DNA from: Burkholderiales bacterium RIFCSPLOWO2_12_FULL_65_40
GTDB lineage: Bacteria > Pseudomonadota > Gammaproteobacteria > Burkholderiales > Burkholderiaceae_C
DNA length: 50,294 nt
Assembly: GCA_001770955.1 (NCBI GenBank)
Contig: MESL01000031.1
Span: 180,384-230,677 of the forward strand
Reading direction: 5' to 3'
In this document: positions 1 to 7,812 of the stretch, piece after piece
How the letters are laid out: each line of letters begins with the position of its first letter
Position numbering within the stretch: position 1 is the first letter of the stretch
The notes under the pieces: generated by a model
Databases searched by the model: none
The model's input: only the letters and a program-made list of their open reading frames with translations
What the model was told of the DNA's origin: nothing
Translations under genes and position numbers: made by a program

Positions 1-1
1 T

Positions 2-301
2 GCCCAGAATACCAACCAAAATGCCACTCAAGCCATGCCAGATGGGCGCGAGCAGCTATCCAAAAGTGAGCAACAACCTGACCGCCTGAACCAGCGCACC
101 GAGCGCATCCGCGTCGAAGACGGTGGCAGCCGCGTGGACGAGCTGCGCGTGGGCGGCCAGACGCAGAGCATCACCGTGCAGCCCAAGGTGGGCAACCTGC
201 CTGAGTACGAGCTGCAGCCCTCCGACGGCGTGCGCAACCGCGCGCGCAATGGCGCCGAGTCCACCACGGGCGCCCGTGTGTGGAATGTGATGAAGTTCTG
301 A
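2..301 (+). CDS. DUF2782-like protein, 3' part only
   Basis: The reading frame is open from the left edge of the window to the TGA ending at 301, so the start lies outside. About 99 codons are visible. The last 65 residues (ERIRVEDGGSRVDELRVGG, then TQSITVQPK and LPEYELQPSDG) resemble the small periplasmic DUF2782 family, in which a basic and acidic strand pattern ends in a short hydrophobic tail (here VWNVMKF). The first visible residues are Gln/Asn-rich and could be the segment after a signal peptide, but this cannot be seen. It lies 75 bp upstream of thrB on the same strand. Function is unknown. The family assignment is by eye. Confidence 0.65.
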   Translation, partial: AQNTNQNATQAMPDGREQLSKSEQQPDRLNQRTERIRVEDGGSRVDELRVGGQTQSITVQPKVGNLPEYELQPSDGVRNRARNGAESTTGARVWNVMKF

Positions 302-376
302 CCCCCCCTTTCCCTGCGCCCCGCTGCTGCGGGTGCCGCCCCCTGCTGTAATCCCGCCCTTTTTCCGTTCAGACCG

Positions 377-1327
377 ATGGCCGTTTTCACACAAGTCTCC
401 GACACCGAGGCGCGCGAATTGCTGCGCCGCCTGCAACTGGGCACGCTGCACGCGCTGCGTGGCATCGAGGGCGGCATCGAGAACACCAACTACTTCGTCA
501 CCTGCGACGAGGGTGAGTACGTGCTCACGCTGTTCGAGCGCCTCACGGCCGAACAGCTGCCCTTCTACCTCTACCTGATGAAGCACCTGGCGCACAAGGG
601 CATCCCCGTGCCAGACCCGCGCGCCGACAAGGCTGGCGACATCCTGCACACCGTGTGCGGCAAACCGGCCGCCGTGGTCAACCGCCTGGCGGGCCGCAGC
701 CAGTTGGCCCCCGAGGCGGTGCACTGCGCCGCCGTGGGCGACATGCTGGCGCGCATGCACCTGGCCGGACGCGACTACGACCGCCACCAGCCCAACCTGC
801 GCGGCCTGCCCTGGTGGAACGAGACCGTGCCCGTGGTGCTGCCGCACATCGGCCCGGACGCTGCTGCGCTGTTGCGCGCCGAGCTGGCCTACCAGAACCA
901 TGTCGCCGCCAGCCCGGCCTACGCCGCGCTGCCGCGCGGCCCGGTGCATGCCGACCTGTTCCGCGACAACGTGATGTTCGAGGGCGAGCAGCTCACGGGC
1001 TTCTTCGACTTCTATTTCGCCGGGGTGGACACCTTTCTGTTCGACCTGGCCGTGTGCCTGAACGACTGGTGCATCGACCTGCCCACCGGCCGCCACGATG
1101 CCGAGCGCGCCGCCGCCATGCTGGGCGCCTACCAGGCCGTGCGGCCACTGACGGCGGCCGAGCGCGAACTGTTGCCCGCCATGGCACGTGCGGGCGCGCT
1201 GCGCTTCTGGATCTCGCGGCTGTGGGACTTTTACCTGCCGCGCGAGGCCTCCATGCTCACGCCGCACGACCCCACGCACTTCGAGCGCGTGCTGCGCCAG
1301 CGCACCGAGCACCCTGTCACGCTCTGA
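377..1327 (+). CDS. thrB: Homoserine kinase, choline-kinase-fold type
   Basis: Phosphorylates L-homoserine in the cytoplasm, in threonine biosynthesis. The 316-residue protein is not the GHMP-type ThrB of E. coli but the APH/choline-kinase-fold form common in proteobacteria. The start [16 protein letters not shown] and the segment [10 protein letters not shown] match that family. The Brenner motif HADLFRDN is at about residues 191-198, with H191, D193 and N198 as catalytic-loop residues. The metal-binding Asp is in FFDFYFAG near residue 211. Length is normal. The ATG at 377 fits the family N-terminus, although no strong ribosome binding site is visible. The 159-bp palindrome begins 7 bp after the stop. 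Confidence 0.95.
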   Translation: MAVFTQVSDTEARELLRRLQLGTLHALRGIEGGIENTNYFVTCDEGEYVLTLFERLTAEQLPFYLYLMKHLAHKGIPVPDPRADKAGDILHTVCGKPAAVVNRLAGRSQLAPEAVHCAAVGDMLARMHLAGRDYDRHQPNLRGLPWWNETVPVVLPHIGPDAAALLRAELAYQNHVAASPAYAALPRGPVHADLFRDNVMFEGEQLTGFFDFYFAGVDTFLFDLAVCLNDWCIDLPTGRHDAERAAAMLGAYQAVRPLTAAERELLPAMARAGALRFWISRLWDFYLPREASMLTPHDPTHFERVLRQRTEHPVTL

Positions 1328-1333
1328 CGCCTA

Positions 1334-1492
1334 GGGCTCGTTCGGGAAAAAGCTGTGCATTGGGCCATTCGGTTTGGGATGCCATGCGAGGCGTGAAGCG
1401 CGCCGTGTGGCTCTGCCACACAAGCGATTCGCAACGATGCAGGGCGCCCAAAGCGGATGAGCCAAATGTGCATGTTTTTTCCGAATGAGCCC
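1334..1492. repeat. 159-bp imperfect palindrome (MITE-like)
   Basis: Two 78-nt arms (1334-1411 and 1415-1492) flank a 3-nt centre. The ends are GGGCTC and GAGCCC, and the middle is a perfect small hairpin, GTGTGGC-TCT-GCCACAC (1405-1421). About 42 of the outer 54 positions of the left arm are complementary to the right arm if one single-base slip is allowed. The zone next to the central hairpin has diverged. It lies between the thrB stop and the next gene and encodes nothing convincing. It looks like a non-autonomous inverted-repeat element or a very long transcribed hairpin. No clear target-site duplication is visible. Confidence 0.75.
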
Positions 1493-1509
1493 TTACCATA
1501 GGCGCCTAC

Positions 1510-2364
1510 ATGAAACTACGCATCGTCCCCCCCCGCACCGGCATCACCTGGGTGCGCAGCGGCATCTTCGTCTTCCGGCGCCAGCCCCTGGCCATGGCGG
1601 CGCTGTTCTTCATGACCATGGCGGCCATGTCGCTGGTGTCTGTCTTGCCGCTGATCGGCCCGGCACTGGCGCTCATGCTCCTGCCCTCGGCCACGCTGGC
1701 CATGATGGTGGCCTCGGCCGAGGCGGTGCAAGGGCGGTTTCCGACACCGGCCGTGCTGCTGGTGGCGTTTCGCACCGGCCGCCAGCGCCTGAACCACATG
1801 CTGCAGCTGGGCGCACTGTATGCGGTCGGTTTTCTGGGGGTGATTGCCCTTTCGGTCCTGTTCGACGGCGGCCAGTTCGCGCAGGTGTACCTGGGCGGCG
1901 CCCCGCTCACCCAGGAGACCGTGGAAAACAGTGACTTCCAGCTCGCCATGTGGGTCGCCATGGTGCTGTACCTGCCGCTGTCGCTGCTGTTCTGGCATGC
2001 GCCGGGCCTGGTGCACTGGCATGGCGTGCCGCCGGTCAAAAGCCTGTTCTTCAGCATCGTGGCGTGCGCGCGCAATTTTGGCGCCTTCCTCGTCTACGGG
2101 CTGGGCTGGCTGGTGGTGTTTGCCATTGGTGGCGTGCTGGTCAGTCTGTTGTCCGGGCTGCTGGCCGTGGTGGGCGTGCTGCCACCGGGCAACGCCCCGG
2201 CGGCCATGGGCGGCATCATGGTGGGCCTGGCAATGATCATGGCCACCATGATGTTCAGTTCGATCGTCTTTACCTTCCGCGACTGTTTCGAGCCCCCGGA
2301 ACAGCCCGGCGCGAAAGCCCCTGATGACGACGCCACGCCCCCTCTTCCCGCCGAACCCGACTGA
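1510..2364 (+). CDS. BPSS1780-type integral membrane protein
   Basis: A 284-residue inner-membrane protein with about six hydrophobic segments, near residues 30-60, 98-118, 140-160, 178-200, 205-225 and 235-258. The N-terminus MKLRIVPPRTGITWVRSGIF and the FRRQPLAM segment match the uncharacterised membrane family annotated BPSS1780 in burkholderias. The C-terminal tail (EPPEQPGAKAPDDDATPP) is polar and proline-rich, so probably soluble. Its last 41 bp overlap the start of the FecR-domain gene in another frame, which suggests coupled translation. No enzymatic motif is visible and the role is unknown. Confidence 0.8.
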   Translation: MKLRIVPPRTGITWVRSGIFVFRRQPLAMAALFFMTMAAMSLVSVLPLIGPALALMLLPSATLAMMVASAEAVQGRFPTPAVLLVAFRTGRQRLNHMLQLGALYAVGFLGVIALSVLFDGGQFAQVYLGGAPLTQETVENSDFQLAMWVAMVLYLPLSLLFWHAPGLVHWHGVPPVKSLFFSIVACARNFGAFLVYGLGWLVVFAIGGVLVSLLSGLLAVVGVLPPGNAPAAMGGIMVGLAMIMATMMFSSIVFTFRDCFEPPEQPGAKAPDDDATPPLPAEPD

Positions 2365-3157
2365 ACGCCCGGCCACCGGCCTGCAGCGGCGCCATCTGGT
2401 GCAGGCCGCTGCCGCCTGGACCACGGCGGGCGCCTGGCATGCCGCGCTGGCCCAGCCCCCGAGCCGCATGGTGGAGCTGCGTGGCGACATTCTGCGCAAT
2501 GGCCAGCGCATCACCCGCGCGGACACCGTGGGGGCAGGCGACCGGATTGAGACCGGCCCGGGCTCCAGCGCCGTGTTCACCGTGGGTGACAGCGCCTTTC
2601 TGGTGCGCGAAAACACCCGCCTGGTGCTGGAAGGCGAAGGCCCCACCGCTGTGCGGCTGCTGCGCCTGCTCTCGGGCGCGGTGGCCAGCGTGTGGAGCCG
2701 TGGCACCGACCGCCAGGTCGTCACACCCACGATGACGGCCGGCATCCGGGGCACGGGGGTGTATGCCGAGGTGTTTGCGGCCCAGGACTTCCGCAGCTAT
2801 TTCTGCAACTGCTACGGCACCGTGGACGTTGCGGCGGGCACCGACAAGGTGGTCAGCGAATCGAGCTACCACCAGTCCTACTGGGCCGAGGCCAGCCCGC
2901 GCAATGGGCGCACCCTGTTCCCCGCCGAAGCCATCAACCACACCGACGAAGAGATGGAAATGCTCGCAGCGCTGCTGCAGCAGCGCACCGCCTGGCAGAT
3001 CAGCGGCGTGAAGGGCCCCAAGGACGGTCGCGGCCAGCAATACAGCCCCTACCGCTATCGCCCGACGCCGGCGCCCACCACCCCGGCGGCTCCGCCAGCA
3101 CCTGCCCGGGCCGCCCCCACCCCGGCAGCCCCCGAACCGCATTACAGCCCCAAATGA
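2324..3157 (+). CDS. FecR-domain secreted protein
   Basis: A 277-residue protein. It has an N-terminal extension, then a twin-Arg-containing hydrophobic stretch (LQRRHLVQAAAAW, then AGAWHAALA), which suggests export with cleavage near AALAQ. Residues 50-150 form a FecR-like beta domain (VELRGDILRNGQRI, then GAGDRIETGPGSSAVFTVGD and TMTAGIRGTG). The tail from about 245 is Pro/Ala-rich. FecR-like domains often sit in periplasmic or surface-associated sensor and structural proteins, but no sigma-factor gene is nearby, so a FecIR role is not supported. The start overlaps the preceding membrane-protein gene by 41 bp. Function is unknown. Confidence 0.8.
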   Translation: MTTPRPLFPPNPTERPATGLQRRHLVQAAAAWTTAGAWHAALAQPPSRMVELRGDILRNGQRITRADTVGAGDRIETGPGSSAVFTVGDSAFLVRENTRLVLEGEGPTAVRLLRLLSGAVASVWSRGTDRQVVTPTMTAGIRGTGVYAEVFAAQDFRSYFCNCYGTVDVAAGTDKVVSESSYHQSYWAEASPRNGRTLFPAEAINHTDEEMEMLAALLQQRTAWQISGVKGPKDGRGQQYSPYRYRPTPAPTTPAAPPAPARAAPTPAAPEPHYSPK

Positions 3158-3195
3158 CAACGCCCCCACGGGCCGGAAGGCCTGCAGGGGCGTTG
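3158..3195. terminator. Hairpin after the FecR-domain gene
   Basis: A perfect 9-bp stem, CAACGCCCC paired with GGGGCGTTG, starts right at the stop codon. It is not followed by a clear T-run. A second GC-rich hairpin (GCCTGCC-CGA-GGCAGGC) lies near 3214-3230, before the convergent phoX stop. It may act as a two-way transcription barrier. Confidence 0.45.
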
Positions 3196-3249
3196 AGGGG
3201 GCACCTGCGCCACGCCTGCCCGAGGCAGGCGCAGCGCGGGTCAGGCTAC

Positions 3250-5460
3250 TCAGCTACCAATACGGCCGCCGTCGTTCTTGGTGATGACGATCGTGGCCGA
3301 ACGCGGGCGCTTGCCGGCGCCGTAGCCGGCGTTGGCAGGCCACTGGCTCTGGTACTTGGTGGCATCGCCAATGTTGGCCATGGCCGTGCCTTCGCCCGGG
3401 TGCTGGATGTTCACAAAGATGGCCTTGCCGTCGGGCGTTTCGGCCAGACCGGTGATCTCGCTGCCCTTAGGGCCGACCAGAAAGCGCTTGAGCGTGCTCT
3501 CGGTAACGGCCTTGCCCACGGGGGTGACGATGTCCAGCTTGCTGCCGTCGGCCTTGGTGTAGCTCAGCGTCTTCTTGGCACCATCGCCCACGCTGCCGGG
3601 CATGGCGGCCAGCATCATGCAGTTGGTGACATCGGTGTAGGCGCCGTCGTCGGTCTGGATCCAGCAGATGCCGGTGGCCTTGCTGAACACCAGGCCGTCG
3701 GGGCTGGAGAAGTCCTGGTCGGCGGTCAGTGCAGAGATGTTGACCAGGGACTTGTCGGCACCGGCCTCGGCGCCAAACAGGTACACGTCCCAGGTGAAAG
3801 CCGACACGGTGGCGCCTTCCTTCATGCGCACCAGGTGGCCGTTGGGGTTGCCGTTTTGCTTGCTGGCGCCCTTCATGTCGGTGTAGGCGCGCGGGTTGGC
3901 CGCGTCGGGCAGGTACTGGCTGCCCGTGGGGTCGATGCTTCGGTTGCTGTTGTTGGTCAGCGTGAAGTAGATCTCGCCGTTGGCGGGGTTCACGGCGTTC
4001 CACTCGGGGCGGTCCATCTTGGTGGCGCCCACGGCGTCGGCGGCCAGACGGGTGTTGATGGCGATGTCGGCGGCATCGGCAAAACCGTAGGCGGCGTAGC
4101 CCGCGATGGCGGCATGGGCCAGCGACAGCTCGACCCAGGTGCCGGTGCCGTCGGCGTTGAACTTGGCCACGTAGAGCTTGCCGCTGTCGAGGTACTTGTC
4201 GCCCACGGCCATGCGGTCGGCGGCGTTGGCGTCCGCAGCGCTCCACAGTGCGGTGGAAACAAACTTGTAGATGTATTCACCGCGCGAGTCGTCGCCCATG
4301 TACACCGACAGCGGCTTGCCTGCTTCGACCTTGCCGAAGGCCGCGCTCTCGTGCGCGAAGCGGCCCAGCGCGGTGCGCTTCTTGGCCATGCGGGTCTTGT
4401 CATAGGGGTCGATCTCGACGATGTAGCCCATGCCGTTCATCTCGTTGCGGTAGTCGTCGCTTCCGTTGGCCGACGCACCGGTCTTGCTGTTGTTCCAGCG
4501 CTGGTACTTGTCGTCGGCACCACCGGTTTCCCAGCCGTGGCGCGATGCGGCGCCCTGGTTGCGGCCGTAGCGCTTGAGCGAGGTCACACTCTTGTCGTTG
4601 CCGCGCGCGGCATCGTCGGCAGCGCCGCGCGTGAAGTAGCCAAACCAGTTCTCTTCACCGGTCAGGAAGGTGCCCCAGGGCGTCTTGCCCGTGCCGCAGT
4701 TGTTCAGCGTGCCGCGGGTCCGGGTGCCGTCGGGCGAGTACTTGGTGATCATCTGCGCATGGCCACGGGCCGGGCCGGCGATCTCGATCGGGCTCAGGGC
4801 CGTGAGGCGGAAGTTCAGCGCGGAGCTGGGCGCATAGCCCCACTTGCCGGCCGTCTTGGCCACTTCGATCACGGCGATGCCGTGGATATCGACTTCCTTG
4901 TCCACTTCCGCCGCGGGGCGGGGCAGCGTGGACTTGCCGCCATCGGCGTGCAGGAAGAACGAAGACAGCTTCTCGTCGGTGGTGGCTTCGTGGTTGATGG
5001 CCAGCAGGCCACGCTCGGTGGCGCTGTCATTGCGCTTGCCGTCGGTGCCCAGGCCAAACCATTCCATGCCGTCATGGTGGTCGCCGGCGCGCTTGTCGAA
5101 ATCGCCGTCGGTGCCGTCGTTCTTGTAGGCGGCCACGCCTGCGGCCAGGGGGTCGCCCAGCGCAAACAGCACGCTGGCGGTGTAGCCCGCAGGCACGCTC
5201 ACCACGTCGGCCAGGCTCTTGGGCACGGCGGCAAAGCCCAGCAGCTTCTCGGCCGGCACCACCGGGTCGTCGCTGCCACCGCAAGCGCTCACGCCAAAAC
5301 CGGCCAGCACGGCCGTGCCCACGGTGCCCACGCCACCACGCAGCAAGCCCCGGCGCGAGAGGCGCGCGCCCAGGACCGATTCAAAGGTGGGGTTGGCGGA
5401 CGTGTTGGAGTTCTCGTCGTTGAAGTCGATGGCCTGCGTGGGCTCGCCGCGATGGGTCAT
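3250..5460 (-). CDS. phoX: PhoX-family (DUF839) phosphatase, Tat-exported
   Basis: A 736-residue PhoX-type protein. Characterised members are Ca/Fe-dependent monoesterases that release phosphate outside the cytoplasm. The Tat signal is clear: SRRGLLRG has its twin Arg at residues 36-37, followed by VGTAVLAGFG. It ends in VSAC-GG, so a lipid anchor on Cys60 is possible. Family motifs include GLLAINHEATTDE, NNCGTGKTPWGTFLTGEENW, GRFAHESAA and DDSRGEYIYKFVS. I chose the ATG at 5460 because GAGGACACCC precedes it and a typical long Tat leader follows. Upstream codons read through non-protein-like sequence. A four-unit PHO box lies 54 bp upstream, so phosphate-starvation control by PhoB is likely. 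Confidence 0.93.
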   Translation of the reverse strand: MTHRGEPTQAIDFNDENSNTSANPTFESVLGARLSRRGLLRGGVGTVGTAVLAGFGVSACGGSDDPVVPAEKLLGFAAVPKSLADVVSVPAGYTASVLFALGDPLAAGVAAYKNDGTDGDFDKRAGDHHDGMEWFGLGTDGKRNDSATERGLLAINHEATTDEKLSSFFLHADGGKSTLPRPAAEVDKEVDIHGIAVIEVAKTAGKWGYAPSSALNFRLTALSPIEIAGPARGHAQMITKYSPDGTRTRGTLNNCGTGKTPWGTFLTGEENWFGYFTRGAADDAARGNDKSVTSLKRYGRNQGAASRHGWETGGADDKYQRWNNSKTGASANGSDDYRNEMNGMGYIVEIDPYDKTRMAKKRTALGRFAHESAAFGKVEAGKPLSVYMGDDSRGEYIYKFVSTALWSAADANAADRMAVGDKYLDSGKLYVAKFNADGTGTWVELSLAHAAIAGYAAYGFADAADIAINTRLAADAVGATKMDRPEWNAVNPANGEIYFTLTNNSNRSIDPTGSQYLPDAANPRAYTDMKGASKQNGNPNGHLVRMKEGATVSAFTWDVYLFGAEAGADKSLVNISALTADQDFSSPDGLVFSKATGICWIQTDDGAYTDVTNCMMLAAMPGSVGDGAKKTLSYTKADGSKLDIVTPVGKAVTESTLKRFLVGPKGSEITGLAETPDGKAIFVNIQHPGEGTAMANIGDATKYQSQWPANAGYGAGKRPRSATIVITKNDGGRIGS

Positions 5461-5513
5461 GGGTGTCCTCGGTGGGGTTGTGGTTGCTAACCCGCTGAGC
5501 GTAGGAACCGGGC

Positions 5514-5553
5514 ATGACAGTGCCATGAAGAGTGCATGACGGCACCGTGACAC
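5514..5553 (-). promoter_or_regulatory. PHO box: four 7-mers at an 11-bp period
   Basis: Read toward phoX the units are GTGTCAC, CCGTCAT, TCTTCAT and CTGTCAT, each separated by exactly 4 nt (5547-5553, 5536-5542, 5525-5531, 5514-5520). The PhoB consensus is CTGTCAT repeated every 11 bp, so this equals two adjacent PHO boxes. A poor -10 candidate (TACGCT) lies 10 nt beyond the last unit. Confidence 0.85.
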
Positions 5554-5593
5554 GCTCTTTCGGCCCTTCCCTGCGCAACCGTCAAAGCCCTGC

Positions 5594-5636
5594 AATGCTA
5601 TTGTTTTAATAGCTATCAGCGTAAGACCCTATGGGC
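5594..5636 (+). repeat. Two-hairpin repeat, partial copy
   Basis: The second stem is intact (GCTAT-tgtttta-ATAGC) and is followed by TATCAGCGTAAG, the beginning of the first stem. The remainder has diverged. Same family as the copies at 9383, 25651, 26815, 33284, 35625, 37955, 42716 and 45324. Confidence 0.55.
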
Positions 5637-5776
5637 CCGATGACCCATTTGTCATTTCAACGGAATGGCGTTCATCACCACCGTGCAGCGCCCACGCCAC
5701 AGCCGTCTGGCGCCAGCCCCGGGGTACCTACAGAATCAGCGCTCCAACGCACCGTCTTCTGACCCGCAGCACCGGC

Positions 5777-7534
5777 ATGTCCCCCCGCACACCACCGCGC
5801 AGCACCGCTCCCGCCAAGTCCGGCCGCTGGCTGCTCACCCTGTTCGCCCTGCCCTTCGCTGCAGTAGGCATCGGCATGCTGCTGCTGAGCGTGCTGCCCA
5901 CCCTGCACGACTGGACGCGCATGCAATCCTGGCAGCCGGTGGAAGCTACCCTGCTGTCTGCCCGGCTCAACGTGCATTCGGGCAAGTCGCGCAGCTACAG
6001 CGTCTCGGCCCGCTACCGCTTCGAGATGGCGGGCCGGGTGGTGGAAGGCCAGCGCGTGGCCATCACGGAAGGCGCCGACAACATTGGCGACTTTCAGCAG
6101 CGCCTGGGCACGCGGCTGGAGCAGGCCCTGGCCCGGGGCCAGACGGAGCGCGCCTGGGCCGACCCGGCCAACCCGTCTGACGCGGTGATCGACCGCAGCC
6201 TGCGTGGCGGGCTGCTCGCCTTCAAGATGGTGTTTGTGCTGGTGTTCGGCGCTGTAGGCATCGGCCTGTTGGTGTTCACCTGGCGCAGCCGCCCGGAGAC
6301 CACCGCCCCGTCCGGCAACGCAGACCCCAGCCCCTGGCTGGCGCGGCGCGAATGGGCGCACAACCAGATCCGCTCGAACAAGCGGCTGGAAGTCATGGTG
6401 GCCTGGGGCTTCGCCACCGTCTGGAACCTCTTTGCCTGGCCCGTGACTGCCGCCAGCCTGCCGCAGCATCTGCGCCAAGGCAACACCATCGCCACCGTCG
6501 CCCTGGGCGCCTTTGTGGCCGCAGGCCTGGGCCTGCTGGCGTGGGCCGTGCGCGCCACCCGCGATGCGCGCCGCTTTGGCGACCTGCGCCTGGTGCTGGA
6601 CCCCTTCCCCGGCGCCATTGGCGGCGACTTCGGCGCCACGCTGGACCTGCCCACCGTGCCCTGGCAGGGCGACCAGCGCTTTCTGGTCACCCTGCGCTGC
6701 ATTCAGCACTACCGCAGCCGCTCGGCGGGCGAGAACAGCACCGAGGCACGCGAGCAAACCGTGTGGCAGACCGAAGGCATGGCCCAGGTGGAGCCGCACG
6801 GCAGCGGCAGCCGGCTGCGCTTTCGTTTCGCGGTGCCGGGCGGCCTGCCCGCCTCCGAAGCCCCGGCGAACGACTACCACGCCTGGCGCCTGCGGGTGGA
6901 AAGCACCGGGTCCGACCTCGGCCTGGACCGCAGCTTTGACGTGCCGGTGTACGCCACCGGCGCCAGCGCCCACCACCTCATTCCCGACGCTGCCCAGCAC
7001 CCGGCCCTGCAGCCCCTGCGCGAAGCGCAGATCGACGAAATCAGCGACCTGGAGGCCATCGCGGGCGGGGTGCGGCTCTACCAGCCCTATGCCCGGGGGT
7101 GGCGCACACACCTGCCGCTGGCACTGACGGGCGGCGCCTTCGCGGGCATCGGGCTGTTTGCCGGTGCCAAGGGCGCACCCCTGCTCTTCCCCATCGTCTT
7201 CGGTGCCCTGGGCGGCGCGCTGCTGCTCTATGCCCTGTTTTGCCTCACCAACAGCTTGCGCGTGGACCTGGGCACGCGCGGCCTGCGCACCGAGCGCCGC
7301 ATCCTGGGCCTGATGCTGCGCTGGCGCCAGGTGCCCCCGCAGGACATCGCCCGCCTGCGCCTGAAGGAAAGCTACACCGCCCAGGCAGGCACCCGAAGCA
7401 CCACGTATTACCGCGTGCAGGTGGAACTGCGCAACGGCCAGGCCATCACCGTGGCCGACAGCCTGCGCGGGCGCGAGACGGCCGAGCACTTGCTGCGCAC
7501 GCTAGCAGAGCGCACGGGGTACATGCGGGGGTGA
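5777..7534 (+). CDS. DUF3592-containing membrane protein
   Basis: A 585-residue protein. After one transmembrane segment (about residues 18-40) there is a DUF3592-like extracytoplasmic domain (about 45-135, containing WQPVEATLLSARL and RYRFEMAGRVVEGQRV). More membrane segments follow near 146-170, 204-225 and 235-257. A long soluble beta-rich region covers about 270-440, then two segments near 445-490 and a soluble C-terminus that looks like a PH-like beta fold (VQVELRNGQAITVADSL). DUF3592 proteins have no established function. The ATG at 5777 sits just before the first membrane segment. No strong ribosome binding site is visible. It stands alone. Confidence 0.8.
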   Translation: MSPRTPPRSTAPAKSGRWLLTLFALPFAAVGIGMLLLSVLPTLHDWTRMQSWQPVEATLLSARLNVHSGKSRSYSVSARYRFEMAGRVVEGQRVAITEGADNIGDFQQRLGTRLEQALARGQTERAWADPANPSDAVIDRSLRGGLLAFKMVFVLVFGAVGIGLLVFTWRSRPETTAPSGNADPSPWLARREWAHNQIRSNKRLEVMVAWGFATVWNLFAWPVTAASLPQHLRQGNTIATVALGAFVAAGLGLLAWAVRATRDARRFGDLRLVLDPFPGAIGGDFGATLDLPTVPWQGDQRFLVTLRCIQHYRSRSAGENSTEAREQTVWQTEGMAQVEPHGSGSRLRFRFAVPGGLPASEAPANDYHAWRLRVESTGSDLGLDRSFDVPVYATGASAHHLIPDAAQHPALQPLREAQIDEISDLEAIAGGVRLYQPYARGWRTHLPLALTGGAFAGIGLFAGAKGAPLLFPIVFGALGGALLLYALFCLTNSLRVDLGTRGLRTERRILGLMLRWRQVPPQDIARLRLKESYTAQAGTRSTTYYRVQVELRNGQAITVADSLRGRETAEHLLRTLAERTGYMRG

Positions 7535-7812
7535 GGCACCCCCGCCTTTCGCTACCGAATTAGGAGCATCTAATGCTTTATATGTAAGCGCAGAACGCTC
7601 ATTTGGTCATGAATTTCTGCCTTCAAGGTAGCCAGGGTTTCCAAGCGATATCTCGGTAACCCTGAGAAGCGGTTCAAGATCATGGGTACACATGGCTTCG
7701 AAACCGTCACGGTCTAGTCCAGTGGATCAGGCGCACGCCGCAGCCCATACCTATGTATAGGACAAGAAGGGCAACGACGCGCGTGGTGCTTCTTTGAACA
7801 GGCACTGAGGGT
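7535..7812. other. Low-GC spacer with a repeat remnant
   Basis: Less GC-rich than its surroundings. At 7556-7605 there is a degraded copy of the two-hairpin repeat (TTAGGAGC, then GCTTTATATGTAAGCGC and CTCATTTGG). From 7613 to the stop at 7717 one frame reads like the tail of a protein (FKVARVSKRYLGNPEKRF, then GTHGFETVTV) without a start, possibly a gene remnant. I cannot name it. The rest shows nothing recognisable. Confidence 0.4.

Larger units (their letters stand above)
5461..5776. other. Intergenic region between phoX and DUF3592 gene
   Basis: This divergent spacer of about 316 bp holds the phoX leader, the PHO box and, at 5594-5636, a partial copy of the two-hairpin repeat family (GCTAT, 7-nt loop, ATAGC, then TATCAGCG). 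I see no small gene in it. Confidence 0.7.

Noticed and set aside
2324..3157. FecR-domain gene as part of a FecIR iron-signalling set
   Set aside because: There is no sigma factor or TonB receptor nearby and the protein looks periplasmic or secreted. Only the FecR-like domain is shared.
2692..5490. A very long + strand open frame opposite phoX
   Set aside because: It is antisense to a clear Tat-exported phosphatase. Its Gly/Ala/Val/His-rich composition is the usual shadow of a high-GC gene, and no family motif is seen.
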